Below, piece after piece: positions 1 to 7,896 of a stretch of DNA of 64,000 nt. The first letter of the stretch is position 1. Each line of letters opens with the position of its first letter. Source of the DNA: CAZFOB01 sp964520325 (lineage in GTDB: Bacteria > Actinomycetota > JAICYB01). The stretch covers positions 1-64,000 of the forward strand of contig CAZFOB010000003.1 of the NCBI GenBank assembly GCA_964520325.1. Direction: 5' to 3'. The position numbers and the translations under genes were made by a program. A model generated the notes under the pieces. That model made no database searches and had not been told where the DNA came from. It was given only the letters and a program-made list of their open reading frames with translations.

Positions 1-996
1 GGTGCCGTCGGCGCCGCGGCCGGCGCCGGCGGCGTCGCGATCGCGCTCGTCGGCCTGGTGGACGACATCGCCGGCCTCGGAGCCGGTGTGCGGATCGTGT
101 GGGCCACGCTCGCCGGCGGAGCGGCATGGCTGCTGGGACTGCGAGCCGAGGTCTTCCCCGGAGACGGCGCCGCCGATTTCGGCAACGCCGCCCTGACCGT
201 GCTGTGGTTCGTCGCGGTCAACGTCGCGGTGAATTGGCTCGACCACCTCGACGGGGTGACGGCCGGTGTCGGGGCGGCCTCAGCCGGTACCATCGCTGTC
301 GTCGCCATGCTCGGGGGTCAGTTCCCGGTCGCTGTCGCCGCGGCGGCGCTGTGCGGTGCATGCCTCGGCTACCTCGTCCACAACCTTCCGCCGGCTCGCC
401 TCTTCATGGGGGACATGGGCGCCTCGGGCCTCGGCTTCGCGCTCGCCGCGCTCGGTCTCGCGCTCAGCGCCCGAGCGGGACCGCGGTTGTCCATCGCCGT
501 GGCGGTGATCGCGCTGGGGGTGCCGATCTTCGACACCGTGCTCGTCACGGTCTCGCGCCTGCGTGACCGCCGGTCACCGGCAGTGGGAGGAACCGACCAC
601 ACCTCCCACCGACTCCTCGGTCGGGGGCTGTCCGTGCGTCAGGCCGCAGCGTTGTTGTGGGGCTCACAGGCCGCTCTCGGCGGCCTCGCGGTCGTCGTTG
701 CCCGGTCGACGCCGTCCGTCGCGTGGGGTGTTGTGGTCCTTGTGACGGTCGGCGGGGCGATCGCGCTTCGGGTCTTCTTACGGATGGGCCCCTGGAAGCC
801 GCCGTGGCAGCTCGAGGCGTCGGAGAACGTGGTTCAGGCCGTCCACCGCGCGATGCGGGCGCTGCGCGGCCTGGAGGAGGCAGTGGGTGACGAGGCCTGG
901 CGCCTTTCCGATCCTCGGGCCGCTCGCTCGACACAGGAGACGCTCCGCCGCCTGGAGCGGGTGCGCAAGCTGCTCGAACCCCCACCCCAGACCTGA
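1..996 (+). CDS. WecA/MraY-type glycosyl-phosphate transferase (5' end cut by window)
   Basis: The reading frame is open from base 1, so the N-terminus lies outside the window. These polytopic membrane enzymes transfer a sugar-1-phosphate to undecaprenyl phosphate, starting cell-wall or envelope glycan synthesis. Seen: the metal-binding DD in GLVDDIAGLG, an N-x-x-D-x-x-DG loop (VNWLDHLDGV), a late FMGDMGASGLG motif, and many hydrophobic segments. After the last membrane helix there is a soluble tail of about 80 residues rich in Arg and Glu, likely helical. The N-W-L-D-H-L-D spacing is nearer WecA/TagO than MraY, but the exact sugar cannot be told. It may link to the ligase and glycosyltransferase near 22.8-27 kb. 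Confidence 0.85.
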   Translation, partial: GAVGAAAGAGGVAIALVGLVDDIAGLGAGVRIVWATLAGGAAWLLGLRAEVFPGDGAADFGNAALTVLWFVAVNVAVNWLDHLDGVTAGVGAASAGTIAVVAMLGGQFPVAVAAAALCGACLGYLVHNLPPARLFMGDMGASGLGFALAALGLALSARAGPRLSIAVAVIALGVPIFDTVLVTVSRLRDRRSPAVGGTDHTSHRLLGRGLSVRQAAALLWGSQAALGGLAVVVARSTPSVAWGVVVLVTVGGAIALRVFLRMGPWKPPWQLEASENVVQAVHRAMRALRGLEEAVGDEAWRLSDPRAARSTQETLRRLERVRKLLEPPPQT

Positions 997-1179
997 GTGA
1001 CGGCCCCTGAGCTCGGCTTCAGCCCGAACTTCCACCCGTGTGAGTGCGTTTATCCCGGCTGAAGCAGCCTGTACGCTCGCCTCAAAGGATGTGCCTCCAG
1101 GTGCCTTCTGTGAACGAGAGTAAACAGGCGGGGTGCGCCCAACAGGGCCAAACAGGGCCAAACAGGGGTGGAGTTGAGG
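997..1179. other. Intergenic region with inverted repeat and CCAAACAGGG repeats
   Basis: This non-coding stretch lies between the transferase and the FG-GAP gene. A 9-bp inverted repeat, GCTTCAGCC at 1016-1024 and GGCTGAAGC at 1057-1065, has a 32-nt loop and no T-run, so it is at best a weak terminator. Three imperfect copies of CCAAACAGGG run in tandem at 1138-1167 just before the ribosome-binding site. Their role is unknown. Confidence 0.5.
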
Positions 1180-3222
1180 ATGAAGAGCACACGTACGAGG
1201 AAGCTCGCGCTGGGGCTGGCGCTCGGAGGTCTTGCTTCGATCCTTCCGCTCGTCTCCCACCAAGCCGAGGCCGCGCTCTCGCTCTTCGATTTCCCATGCA
1301 CGTCCGCGGGCTCCATCACAGGCGACTTCAACAACGACGGACGACCCGATCTCGCCATCGGCGCTCCAGGCGACGACCTCGAGCAGACCGAGGTGGACGG
1401 GTCGATCACCAAGGGCGTCGTCGATGCCGGATCGATCAGCGTCGTGTACTCCGATTCGTCCGGACCGAACCCGCTGCTGCAGATCAGCTCGAGCACCCGC
1501 AAGTTCTTCAGCCAGAACACCCCAGGCATGATCGAGAACGCCGAGAAGGGCGACAGCTTCGGCATCGCGCTCGCGGCCGGCGACTTCGACGGGATCGGGG
1601 GCGACGACCTCGCGATCGGCGTGCCCGGTGAGGGCGACGATGCCAGCGGCGCGATCCACATCCTCTATTCCGGCGCCCTCAACGCCACGACGGCTGATCC
1701 CTTCGACACCATTGGTCTGTCGACCGGCGTACCCGGTTCGTCGCAGTTCAACCGAGTCATTACGGAGGGCTCGGCCAACCTCGACGGCAAAGCCGAGCCC
1801 GGCGACAACTTCGGCTACGCGCTGGCGGCTGGTGACATCAACGGCGACGGACTCGCCGACCTCGTGATCGGTGCGCCGAAGGAGGACGTCGGCACCGTCC
1901 GCGATGCCGGGGTGATTCACGTCGTCTACGGAACCCCGCACGGACTCGACCCCGCAGGCGCACCGGCAGGCGTTCTCGCCGACCAGGTCTTCGAGCAAGG
2001 CCCCGGACAGCTCAAGAATCCCGAGGTCGGCCGCGCAGAGCCGAGCGATTTCTTCGGCGGCTCGATCGCCATCGGGCAGTTCAACAACAGTGCTCCGCTC
2101 GACATCGCGGTGGGCGCGCCCGGTGAGGATGTCCGCAGCGTCCCCGACGGAGGTGCCGTTCGCGTTTTGTACTCGCGGGGCGCGACCGGCATCTCGACGG
2201 TCGAATCCGACTTCTTCCATCAACAGACACTCAATGTCGCCGACGCCAGCGAGAGCGCAGACCGGTTCGGCTGTGCGCTGGCTGCCGGCGATTTTGACGC
2301 CGACGGCGACGACGAGCTCGCGATCGGAGTGCCCGGCGAAGGCGTCGGCACCGACACGTCGGCGGGCATCGTGCAGATCATCTACAACAGCGGTCTGCTC
2401 ACCGGTCTGTCTGTCGATCCCGGCACAACTCCGCCGCTCGGCAACTCGTGGATCCCCGATCAGGTCTTCTCCGAGGACGACGGCGGCGTTCCCGGTGTGG
2501 CAAAACCGGACGATCGCATGGGAGCGTCCCTGGCTGTGGCCAACTTCGACGGCGCCGGCCCCGAGGATCTCGCGATCGGTGTGCCTACTGAGACGCTCTT
2601 CGAGAACAAGCGCGCGGGCAGTATCCGCATTATGTACGGGTCGGCGGGATTCGGCATCACCGACGACGACGGCGCAGCGTTCGCCCAGTCATCCTCGGAT
2701 CTGGCGTCGAGCTGTCCACTGTTCGGCATCCTCGACGAGTGCTTGATTGGGCCTCCCGACTACTCGCCGACGCTGATGGTCGAGGAAGAAGGAGACCAGT
2801 TCGGGGCCTCCATCGCAGCAGCCGACTTCGACGGCAACGGCTTCGGTGACGTGGCTGTCGGCGTGCCCGGTGAAGATCTTGGACTCTTCGTGAACTGGCT
2901 CACCGAGGAAGAGGTCACGATCCCCGACGAGCTGCTCGAGAACTTCGGCATCCCGGTCCCTCTCTCGGTCGACGAGGCGAGCGACGCCGGCATGGTCAAC
3001 ATGATCTATGGGCCGTTCCCACGGCCCCCGACCGACCCGGACGATGACCAGGCACGCATGGATGTGCTCTACCGCCAGGGCAACAGCCCCTTCGGCCCTC
3101 TACGCAACAGCTTCCTGCACGAGTTCCCGTTCCTGGAGAACAACCAGATCAACCCAGTGCCGGCCGACCCGAGCTTCTCGAGGGTGCTCGAGGGCGACAA
3201 CTTCGGCACCGATCAGTCCTGA
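1180..3222 (+). CDS. Secreted FG-GAP (integrin-alpha-like) repeat protein
   Basis: A 680-residue predicted secreted protein. ATG at 1180 is preferred to the upstream GTG at 1168 because GGAG lies 7 nt before it and it gives a clean signal peptide (KSTRTRK, hydrophobic core, HQAEA cleavage). The mature part carries about seven FG-GAP repeats, each with a D-x-N/D-x-DG-type calcium loop followed by DLAIGVPGE, for example near residues 48, 131, 218, 305, 368, 451 and 546. Such blades normally close a beta-propeller used in adhesion or carbohydrate binding. The last repeat stops at GDNFGTDQS, before its calcium loop. Function beyond a surface or secreted propeller cannot be assigned. Confidence 0.85.
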   Translation: MKSTRTRKLALGLALGGLASILPLVSHQAEAALSLFDFPCTSAGSITGDFNNDGRPDLAIGAPGDDLEQTEVDGSITKGVVDAGSISVVYSDSSGPNPLLQISSSTRKFFSQNTPGMIENAEKGDSFGIALAAGDFDGIGGDDLAIGVPGEGDDASGAIHILYSGALNATTADPFDTIGLSTGVPGSSQFNRVITEGSANLDGKAEPGDNFGYALAAGDINGDGLADLVIGAPKEDVGTVRDAGVIHVVYGTPHGLDPAGAPAGVLADQVFEQGPGQLKNPEVGRAEPSDFFGGSIAIGQFNNSAPLDIAVGAPGEDVRSVPDGGAVRVLYSRGATGISTVESDFFHQQTLNVADASESADRFGCALAAGDFDADGDDELAIGVPGEGVGTDTSAGIVQIIYNSGLLTGLSVDPGTTPPLGNSWIPDQVFSEDDGGVPGVAKPDDRMGASLAVANFDGAGPEDLAIGVPTETLFENKRAGSIRIMYGSAGFGITDDDGAAFAQSSSDLASSCPLFGILDECLIGPPDYSPTLMVEEEGDQFGASIAAADFDGNGFGDVAVGVPGEDLGLFVNWLTEEEVTIPDELLENFGIPVPLSVDEASDAGMVNMIYGPFPRPPTDPDDDQARMDVLYRQGNSPFGPLRNSFLHEFPFLENNQINPVPADPSFSRVLEGDNFGTDQS

Positions 3223-3275
3223 TCCGGACGGATCGGGCCTCGCGCCGATTTGCACGCGTTTGATATGCGTTGTGT

Positions 3276-3695
3276 ATGGCTCGTCGGTCGATCTGGGTGC
3301 TTCTTCTGGCGGTGAGCGCTATGGCGATCGCCGCGTTTGGCCCAGCCCTGGCTCAAGACGTCGCTCCGATCCCGAGCGCGGATCTTGGGCGTCGCAACAT
3401 CCCCTCTGGTGACAGCGACATCGTCCTCTACACCATCGGCGGAATCGCGCTAGTTGCCGCCGGCGGCGGGCTCATGAAGTACTCGAGCCGGCGCCGTGCA
3501 CCGAACGGTCCTGACGTGAAGCGGGTGCGTAAGCCGGTGAAGAAGAAGACCCCGTCGCCGCGCGCGCGGTCGTGGCCGTCGAAGCGGCCTTCGCCGGACG
3601 TGGCACGGGCGGCGTCTTCGTCGAACGGAAGCGGTACCTCGGAGCTCGTCGCGCGGCTGAAGAACGACGTGCGTCGCTGGGCCGACCCGTCCTGA
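3276..3695 (+). CDS. Small membrane protein with ARL-VR-W C-terminal tail
   Basis: A 139-residue protein I do not recognise. ATG 3276 gives a signal-like N-terminus (MARRSIWVLLL to GPALAQ). A second hydrophobic segment (VLYTIGGIALVAAGGGLM) follows, then a very basic stretch with KRVRKPVKKK, and the C-terminus ELVARLKNDVRRWADPS. The topology suggests one membrane anchor with a positively charged cytoplasmic part. The tail SxxxARL(K/R)x(D/E)VRxW recurs at the end of the protein ending at 6062, so the two probably share a partner. It lies 53 bp downstream of the FG-GAP gene, possibly in the same transcript. Confidence 0.7.
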   Translation: MARRSIWVLLLAVSAMAIAAFGPALAQDVAPIPSADLGRRNIPSGDSDIVLYTIGGIALVAAGGGLMKYSSRRRAPNGPDVKRVRKPVKKKTPSPRARSWPSKRPSPDVARAASSSNGSGTSELVARLKNDVRRWADPS

Positions 3696-3724
3696 CGAAC
3701 GGGAACCCCTTGACGATTCTGGTT

Positions 3725-3745
3725 TGTACTGCCATCGTAAGTACA
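3725..3745. promoter_or_regulatory. Inverted repeat TGTACT-N9-AGTACA, putative TacA operator
   Basis: A perfect 6-bp inverted repeat with a 9-bp spacer ends on the A of the antitoxin ATG. A TTGACG -35-like box lies at 3710-3715 and the -10 region would fall within the repeat. RHH antitoxins of this type usually repress their own promoter, so this is a good autoregulatory operator candidate. Confidence 0.55.
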
Positions 3746-4020
3746 TGACGATCAAGGACGACAGGCTGCAGATCCGGGTCGACCCAGCAGACAAGCGCTT
3801 GCTCGAGCGGGCCGCCGAGGCGGCGCATCTGAGCGTGTCTGCATTCGTTCTGAGTGCTGCCGCCGCGCAGGCGCAATGGTTGCTCGCGGAGCGAGAAGCT
3901 ATTCGGCTTTCCCCTTCGGCGGCAGCCGCTTTCAGCGAGGCGCTCGAACGGCCGGCCGCGGTGAATGCGCGGCTATCCGAGGCCTTGCACAGGCCACGAG
4001 CGTTCGCCTGGATTGACTGA
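3745..4020 (+). CDS. DUF1778 (TacA-like) ribbon-helix-helix antitoxin
   Basis: A 91-residue protein with an N-terminal RHH fold: the strand DRLQIRVDPADKRLLERAAE is followed by HLSVSAFVLSAAAAQA, the classic DUF1778 pattern. The C-terminal half (ALERPAAVNARLSEALHRP) matches the region that in TacA proteins wraps the acetyltransferase toxin. ATG 3745 was chosen over TTG 3724 because the RHH domain begins there and the operator repeat ends at it. Its stop lies inside the start region of the toxin gene, as in family operons. It should neutralise the adjacent GNAT protein and repress the operon. Confidence 0.85.
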   Translation: MTIKDDRLQIRVDPADKRLLERAAEAAHLSVSAFVLSAAAAQAQWLLAEREAIRLSPSAAAAFSEALERPAAVNARLSEALHRPRAFAWID

Positions 4021-4561
4021 GCTTCGACGCCCGGTTCCGCTGGACGTCGATCGGCACAACCGTTCAGGGTTCCAGTCCGGCGAAGGTGCGCTCGACGAGT
4101 GGCTCCTTCGTTACGCCGGACAGAACAGGCGCCGGGATACTGCGGCCACCTGGGTCATCACCGACCGAGCAGACGCGATCGTCGGCTACGCAAGCGTCGC
4201 CATGACAGGCATCGACCGATCCGCTGCCCCGTCGAGGCTCGCAAAAGGCGCCCCCGATCTGGTACCTGCGCTCCTCCTCGGCCGCCTCGCAACCGATCAG
4301 CGCTACACAGGGCTCGGTGTAGGCACAACACTGGTCGCTCACGTTCTCGCGACCGCCGTCGAGTTGAACACGAAGGCAGCCTGCCGTGCCGTGGTCGTGA
4401 CGTCATTGCATCCTCGGGCTCGTGAGTGGTGGGAGCGGTTCGGGTTCCAAGCATTCGACCCGAGCGATCCTGACTGTTTGGATCTGTATCTCTTGACCTC
4501 GGAGATCGAGGCCACGCTCAATCAGCCTGGCCGCTCGCCGCGCTCTTCCGACGAGGGCTGA
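4013..4561 (+). CDS. TacT-like GNAT acetyltransferase toxin
   Basis: A 182-residue GNAT protein in the TacT family, whose members acetylate the amino group of charged tRNAs and block translation. The TTG at 4013 overlaps the antitoxin stop by 8 bp and gives MTELRRPVPLDVDRH, matching the usual N-terminus (family members begin with a similar P-L-x-x-x-H segment). The acetyl-CoA loop is seen as QRYTGLGVGTTL. The C-terminal motif usually written A-x-x-FY-x-x-xGF reads AREWWERFGF, so the expected catalytic Tyr is Trp. The toxin may therefore be weakened, use a different general acid, or have a different target. No clear ribosome-binding site is visible, so it is likely translationally coupled. Confidence 0.8.
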   Translation: MTELRRPVPLDVDRHNRSGFQSGEGALDEWLLRYAGQNRRRDTAATWVITDRADAIVGYASVAMTGIDRSAAPSRLAKGAPDLVPALLLGRLATDQRYTGLGVGTTLVAHVLATAVELNTKAACRAVVVTSLHPRAREWWERFGFQAFDPSDPDCLDLYLLTSEIEATLNQPGRSPRSSDEG

Positions 4562-4568
4562 TGTAACG

Positions 4569-4597
4569 CTTGAATACGTCGTGCCCCCTGGGACAAT
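4569..4597 (+). promoter_or_regulatory. Promoter TTGAAT-N17-GACAAT, 7 nt before GTG 4605
   Basis: A -35-like TTGAAT at 4569-4574 is followed at exactly 17 bp by GACAAT at 4592-4597. GTG 4605 begins 7 nt later, so the transcript would be leaderless. The -10 is non-canonical at its first base. Confidence 0.45.
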
Positions 4598-4604
4598 GGG
4601 CCTG

Positions 4605-6062
4605 GTGCAAGCGTCCACGTCGATGAAGCGTTGGGTAGTGGGCTTCGTCGTTGCTGCTGCCGTGATCGCTGGTGCCGCACCGGCGCGGGCCGCGACGTGC
4701 CGCACGTTCAACGCCACCAACGAGCCGTCGTCCACCTTCACCGGGGGCGAGAAGATCGTCGTCCGCGGCACGGGGTTCGGTCCCGGCTCTCTCGTGCTGG
4801 TCAGCCTCCAGCAAGGCACACGGACCGTCGAGCTCGGACGGGCGGCTGCCAATGATCTCGGCGCTTTCGCATTCGACGACGCGACCGTGCCCGGTTCTGT
4901 GACCGATGGCAAGGCCAACATCCGCGCGATCGACGCACGCGGATCGGCGACGTGTGCGCTGAGCCTGCGGGCCGGGAAGGGCTCTGGTGAGGGCTCAAAT
5001 CTCAACGGGCTGTTCCTTGTCTGGGGGCTCTTGCTCGCGGCCGGCGTGGTGGTGCTCGCGGCACTGACCTACCGCCGCTGGAAGACAGAGCGTCTTCGCG
5101 AAGCCTTCGATCAGCTCGCGTGGCGCGCAGCTTTCGACGAGCGTTTCGACGCCACGGCGGGCGCAGAGGTTTCGGCCCCGGCGGCCGCCTCCGAGAACCA
5201 AATGGATGTGCGCGAGGATCGTACGCCGGGCCCAACCGACGACTCGACCCCGTCGCCTTTCAGTCGTCTGCCGAGGGAGTTGGACGAGCTCCCGTTCGGT
5301 CGCCTCGCTCGCGAACCCGCTTCCGCGCCGGGGGCCGGGCCCTTCGCCATCGATGCGACGAGCGGCGGCCGGACGTACTTCCTGGACGACGACGACGACG
5401 AAGGCGACGGCGATCTCGACGCGGAGCGAGAGAGCTCGGAGGCCTGGAACGCCGAGGGTGCGTTCCGAGCGAGTGGATTTCGTCAGTGGCTCGAGTTCGA
5501 GGACGACGACCCCGACCCGCTCGTGAGCTTCGAGCCCACGGCTCCCGAGAGCCGGCGATCTGCGGAACCGGCCGACCTTGAGCAGCCACCGATCGTGGTC
5601 CCCGAGCCCGTGCCTGCGCTGCCCATCGCCGCGCCGGTCTGGACCTACACCCACACCGACCCGCATCCTGATTGGGAGCCGGACGACCTCCCGATCCCCC
5701 TCGAGCGGGGGCCGGTGGACGATGACTTCGAGCCCTCTTACTTCGCGCTCGCTGAACGCGAAGAAAGCAAGCGGGCGGAGCGGCAAGAGGTGGTGGAGTC
5801 CGAGCCGGTCTCTGAGCCCGTTCGCGTCGAGCATCCGGTGGCTGCGCTGCTCGTTGAGGACGAGCCCGTCACAGAACCAGTGCTCGATCGCGCTCCGCCC
5901 TACCGATCCCCACCTCCGGCGCCGGTCTCCGAGCGCCGCGAAACGGCAAGCGAACCTCCGCGCCTGCCCATCGGGTGGGACGCCGGGCGGCTGCGACCAC
6001 AGCGCCGGACCTCAGACGCGATCGCACGACTCCGCCGTGAGGTCAGAACCTGGAAGCGCTGA
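4605..6062 (+). CDS. Membrane-anchored acidic-linker protein with ARL-VR-W tail
   Basis: About 485 residues with no recognised enzyme family. The signal peptide is MKRWVVGFVVAAAVIAGAAPARA (its Met codon is at 4623); GTG 4605 is preferred because of the promoter spacing, but ATG 4623 is a real alternative. After the signal comes an extracytoplasmic domain of about 90 residues (FTGGEKIVVRGTGFGPGSLV) resembling an Ig-like or IPT-type fold. A transmembrane helix (FLVWGLLLAAGVVVLAALTY) follows, then about 330 residues of cytoplasmic, acidic, Pro/Glu/Asp-rich low complexity with an Asp run. The C-terminus is SDAIARLRREVRTWKR, the motif shared with the protein ending at 3695. Confidence 0.7.
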   Translation: MQASTSMKRWVVGFVVAAAVIAGAAPARAATCRTFNATNEPSSTFTGGEKIVVRGTGFGPGSLVLVSLQQGTRTVELGRAAANDLGAFAFDDATVPGSVTDGKANIRAIDARGSATCALSLRAGKGSGEGSNLNGLFLVWGLLLAAGVVVLAALTYRRWKTERLREAFDQLAWRAAFDERFDATAGAEVSAPAAASENQMDVREDRTPGPTDDSTPSPFSRLPRELDELPFGRLAREPASAPGAGPFAIDATSGGRTYFLDDDDDEGDGDLDAERESSEAWNAEGAFRASGFRQWLEFEDDDPDPLVSFEPTAPESRRSAEPADLEQPPIVVPEPVPALPIAAPVWTYTHTDPHPDWEPDDLPIPLERGPVDDDFEPSYFALAEREESKRAERQEVVESEPVSEPVRVEHPVAALLVEDEPVTEPVLDRAPPYRSPPPAPVSERRETASEPPRLPIGWDAGRLRPQRRTSDAIARLRREVRTWKR

Positions 6063-6179
6063 GGCGGGGAACGTACCCAACGAGGCACGTAGAGCGTCAC
6101 GCTTTTTTGCACGAAGTCACGTAGCAGGTCAGGCCCCCGCGATTGACGCGCGCACGCGTTATCGCAAACATTGCGCACC
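6063..6179. other. Short intergenic gap
   Basis: There are 117 bp between two co-directional genes. A T6 run at about 6102-6107 follows AGCGTCACGCT, whose stem would leave almost no loop, so it is not a convincing terminator. No promoter of the TANNNT leaderless type is evident before GTG 6180. Confidence 0.3.
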
Positions 6180-7025
6180 GTGGGCGACTTCTTCGTCGGG
6201 ACGTCGGGGTTCGCTTCCCCATCGATGCGAGGATCGGTTCCGTCACACGGCGCATCGGCGCCCGACCTCCTTGCTGCATACGCGACACTGTTCGGTGCCG
6301 TCGAGCTCGACTCGGTCTTCTACCGGCGTCCGCTTCCGGAGACCGTCGAAAGCTGGCGGGAGAACACGCCGGCGACGTTTCACTTTTCGATCCGCGTTCC
6401 GCGCGAGATCACCCACGTCGACCTGTTGACTGTTCCGCGGCGCACGCAGGAGTTCGTCGAGCAGGTCGCGCCGCTCGCTTCTCGGCTCGGTGCCGTGCTG
6501 TTCACCACGCCTCCGACGTTCGGCTGCGACGTCGACCGCTTCGCGCGTGTGCTCGACGCGATCCCGGACGGCGTGCGCACCGCATGGGAGTTCCGCCATC
6601 CGTCGTGGTTCTGTCCCGAAGTGCTTGAGCTGCTTGCGCAGCGCGATTCGTGTCCCGTGATCACCGAGGCGTTCGAGTTCTCTGAGAGTGGTGCCAGGGA
6701 GCTGCTCCCGGGAGGGTCGTTCGCCGAGCGCTACGAATTCCCGTTCGTGTACGTCCGCTTCCGGCGGGAGACCTACACCTATGCCGACCTCGTGGTGTGG
6801 GGCGACATGCTCGCCGATGTCATCGGAGAGGGACGCGATGTCTACGCGTTCTTCCGCCAGTCGGCCGAAGCTGTGTGCTACGGGGCGGCCCTGACGGAAC
6901 TCTTGGCCGAGGCGAAGACGGCCACCTTCTCAACCCCGCCGCAGGCGCTCCCGACCCCGCCGCAGGCGCTCCCGACACCAGTGCCGGCGGCACTCAGCTC
7001 GACAGCGCGGCCAGCGATCCGGTGA
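6180..7025 (+). CDS. DUF72 (YecE-like) TIM-barrel protein
   Basis: A 281-residue member of the DUF72 family, a TIM-barrel group widespread in bacteria without a settled reaction. Seen: the N-terminal GTSGF motif, ELDSVFYRRPLPETVESW (family: VE-x-NSTFYR-x-P), FHFSIRVPREITH, and the late FVYVRFR and DVYAFF segments. GTG 6180 gives MGDFFVGTSGF, the usual beginning, and is preferred to TTG 6171. The C-terminus is extended by two tandem 21-bp units (6933-6953 and 6954-6974), each coding TPPQALP, an addition outside the conserved fold. Its last 32 bp overlap the convergent gene on the other strand. Confidence 0.8.
   Translation: MGDFFVGTSGFASPSMRGSVPSHGASAPDLLAAYATLFGAVELDSVFYRRPLPETVESWRENTPATFHFSIRVPREITHVDLLTVPRRTQEFVEQVAPLASRLGAVLFTTPPTFGCDVDRFARVLDAIPDGVRTAWEFRHPSWFCPEVLELLAQRDSCPVITEAFEFSESGARELLPGGSFAERYEFPFVYVRFRRETYTYADLVVWGDMLADVIGEGRDVYAFFRQSAEAVCYGAALTELLAEAKTATFSTPPQALPTPPQALPTPVPAALSSTARPAIR
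6933..6974 (+). repeat. 21-bp tandem repeat (2 copies) in DUF72 tail
   Basis: Two perfect in-frame copies code TPPQALP twice. They lie in the variable C-terminal tail and look like a recent slippage duplication. Confidence 0.85.
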
Positions 7026-7668
7026 ATGCGGCCACGAAGGTCAGAAGGATCTGCAGGTAGAGCACACCCGTTGCGGACATGATCGAGCGGGTCGCGACGA
7101 GGTGGCGAACCATCACCGAAAGTCCCGCGGCGAGGACGGCGAATGCGATGGCGGTGACGCCGCCCAGCATCCGTATCCCGGACGGGGATCCGACGAGCAC
7201 CAAGGTCGTCGCGGCGATGAACGCCACCAGGGACGCAAGGAGCACCAAGACCAGCCGCGCGATGGGCTTGGTCGACAGCTTCGGCTGGTTGAGGTGCCAG
7301 TGTCCGAGGAGCATCGCGTTGCCGACCGCGCCGAGCATCGCGGCGACGGCGAAGGCGTAAGCCGGCGCGGCGAACGCGAGGACCACTGCCGATCCGGCTG
7401 CGGTGAGCACACCGCCTTCGCGGTCACGTCTGACGTAGATGGCTGCGAACGTGAGCATCGAGGCGGCCGCCAATACCCATGCCGGCCGGTGTCCGAACCC
7501 GGCAGCGACGCCGATGCCGGCAATGACCAGCCAGATGACTTTGAAGTGACCGGGCCCGATCTGGCCCCATACCCTCGTGAGCGCGCCGATGGCGGCAGTG
7601 CCCGCGAGCCACGCGAGGAACACGAGCGTGAGGACCTGCGTGGGAGGAGGGATCGTCTCGGCGGGCAC
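6994..7668 (-). CDS. Polytopic membrane protein of unknown function
   Basis: A 224-residue protein with about seven hydrophobic helices and short loops, one holding LGHWHLNQPKLSTKPIARL and another YVRRDREGG. I do not recognise a named family. The paired His in HWHLN and the conserved-looking Lys/Arg patch could bind metal or haem, but this is only a guess. GTG 7668 is the start because TAGCAT at 7675-7680 (minus strand) ends 6 nt before it, a leaderless pattern seen repeatedly in this window. It converges on and overlaps the DUF72 gene. Confidence 0.65.
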   Translation of the reverse strand: MPAETIPPPTQVLTLVFLAWLAGTAAIGALTRVWGQIGPGHFKVIWLVIAGIGVAAGFGHRPAWVLAAASMLTFAAIYVRRDREGGVLTAAGSAVVLAFAAPAYAFAVAAMLGAVGNAMLLGHWHLNQPKLSTKPIARLVLVLLASLVAFIAATTLVLVGSPSGIRMLGGVTAIAFAVLAAGLSVMVRHLVATRSIMSATGVLYLQILLTFVAAFTGSLAALSS

Positions 7669-7674
7669 GCCGCG

Positions 7675-7680
7675 ATGCTA
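7675..7680 (-). promoter_or_regulatory. -10 box TAGCAT, leaderless start at 7668
   Basis: TAGCAT on the minus strand ends 6 nt before GTG 7668. Confidence 0.55.
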
Positions 7681-7716
7681 ACGGCATGGCCATCGCGCAA
7701 TGCCGCTCCGCGTGTT

Positions 7717-7896
7717 CTACGCCGCTCCGCGATGATGTCGATGGACCGGAAGCCCGACCGGGACGTACAGCATCTGCCCAACCAACCTCGGTCGCTCCCG
7801 GGCGGCGTCGTTGCCTTGGCGGCGACTGAGTCCGGTCACAGCCTTCAGCGACAGCGCTGCGATCGTGATCCCGAATGCCACAACGTTGGCTGCCAT
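7717..7896 (-). CDS. Small hydrophobic protein, 59 residues
   Basis: A short gene supported mainly by its initiation site: AGGAGG lies 6 nt before ATG 7896 on the minus strand, one of the strongest Shine-Dalgarno sequences in the window. The product begins with a hydrophobic helix (ANVVAFGITIAALSLKAVTGL), followed by a basic soluble tail with RRQGND and HRHHRG. It is possibly a single-pass membrane peptide. It sits upstream of, and in the same direction as, the polytopic membrane protein at 6994-7668. No family is recognised. Confidence 0.5.
   Translation of the reverse strand: MAANVVAFGITIAALSLKAVTGLSRRQGNDAARERPRLVGQMLYVPVGLPVHRHHRGAA

Noticed and set aside
778..2223. Long minus-strand open frame of 481 codons
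   Set aside because: It lies antisense to the transferase and FG-GAP genes, whose family motifs are clear; high G+C makes long shadow frames.
6097..6107. Terminator after the acidic-linker membrane protein
   Set aside because: AGCGTCACGCT before the T-run would need a one-base loop, and the usable stem is only about 3 bp.
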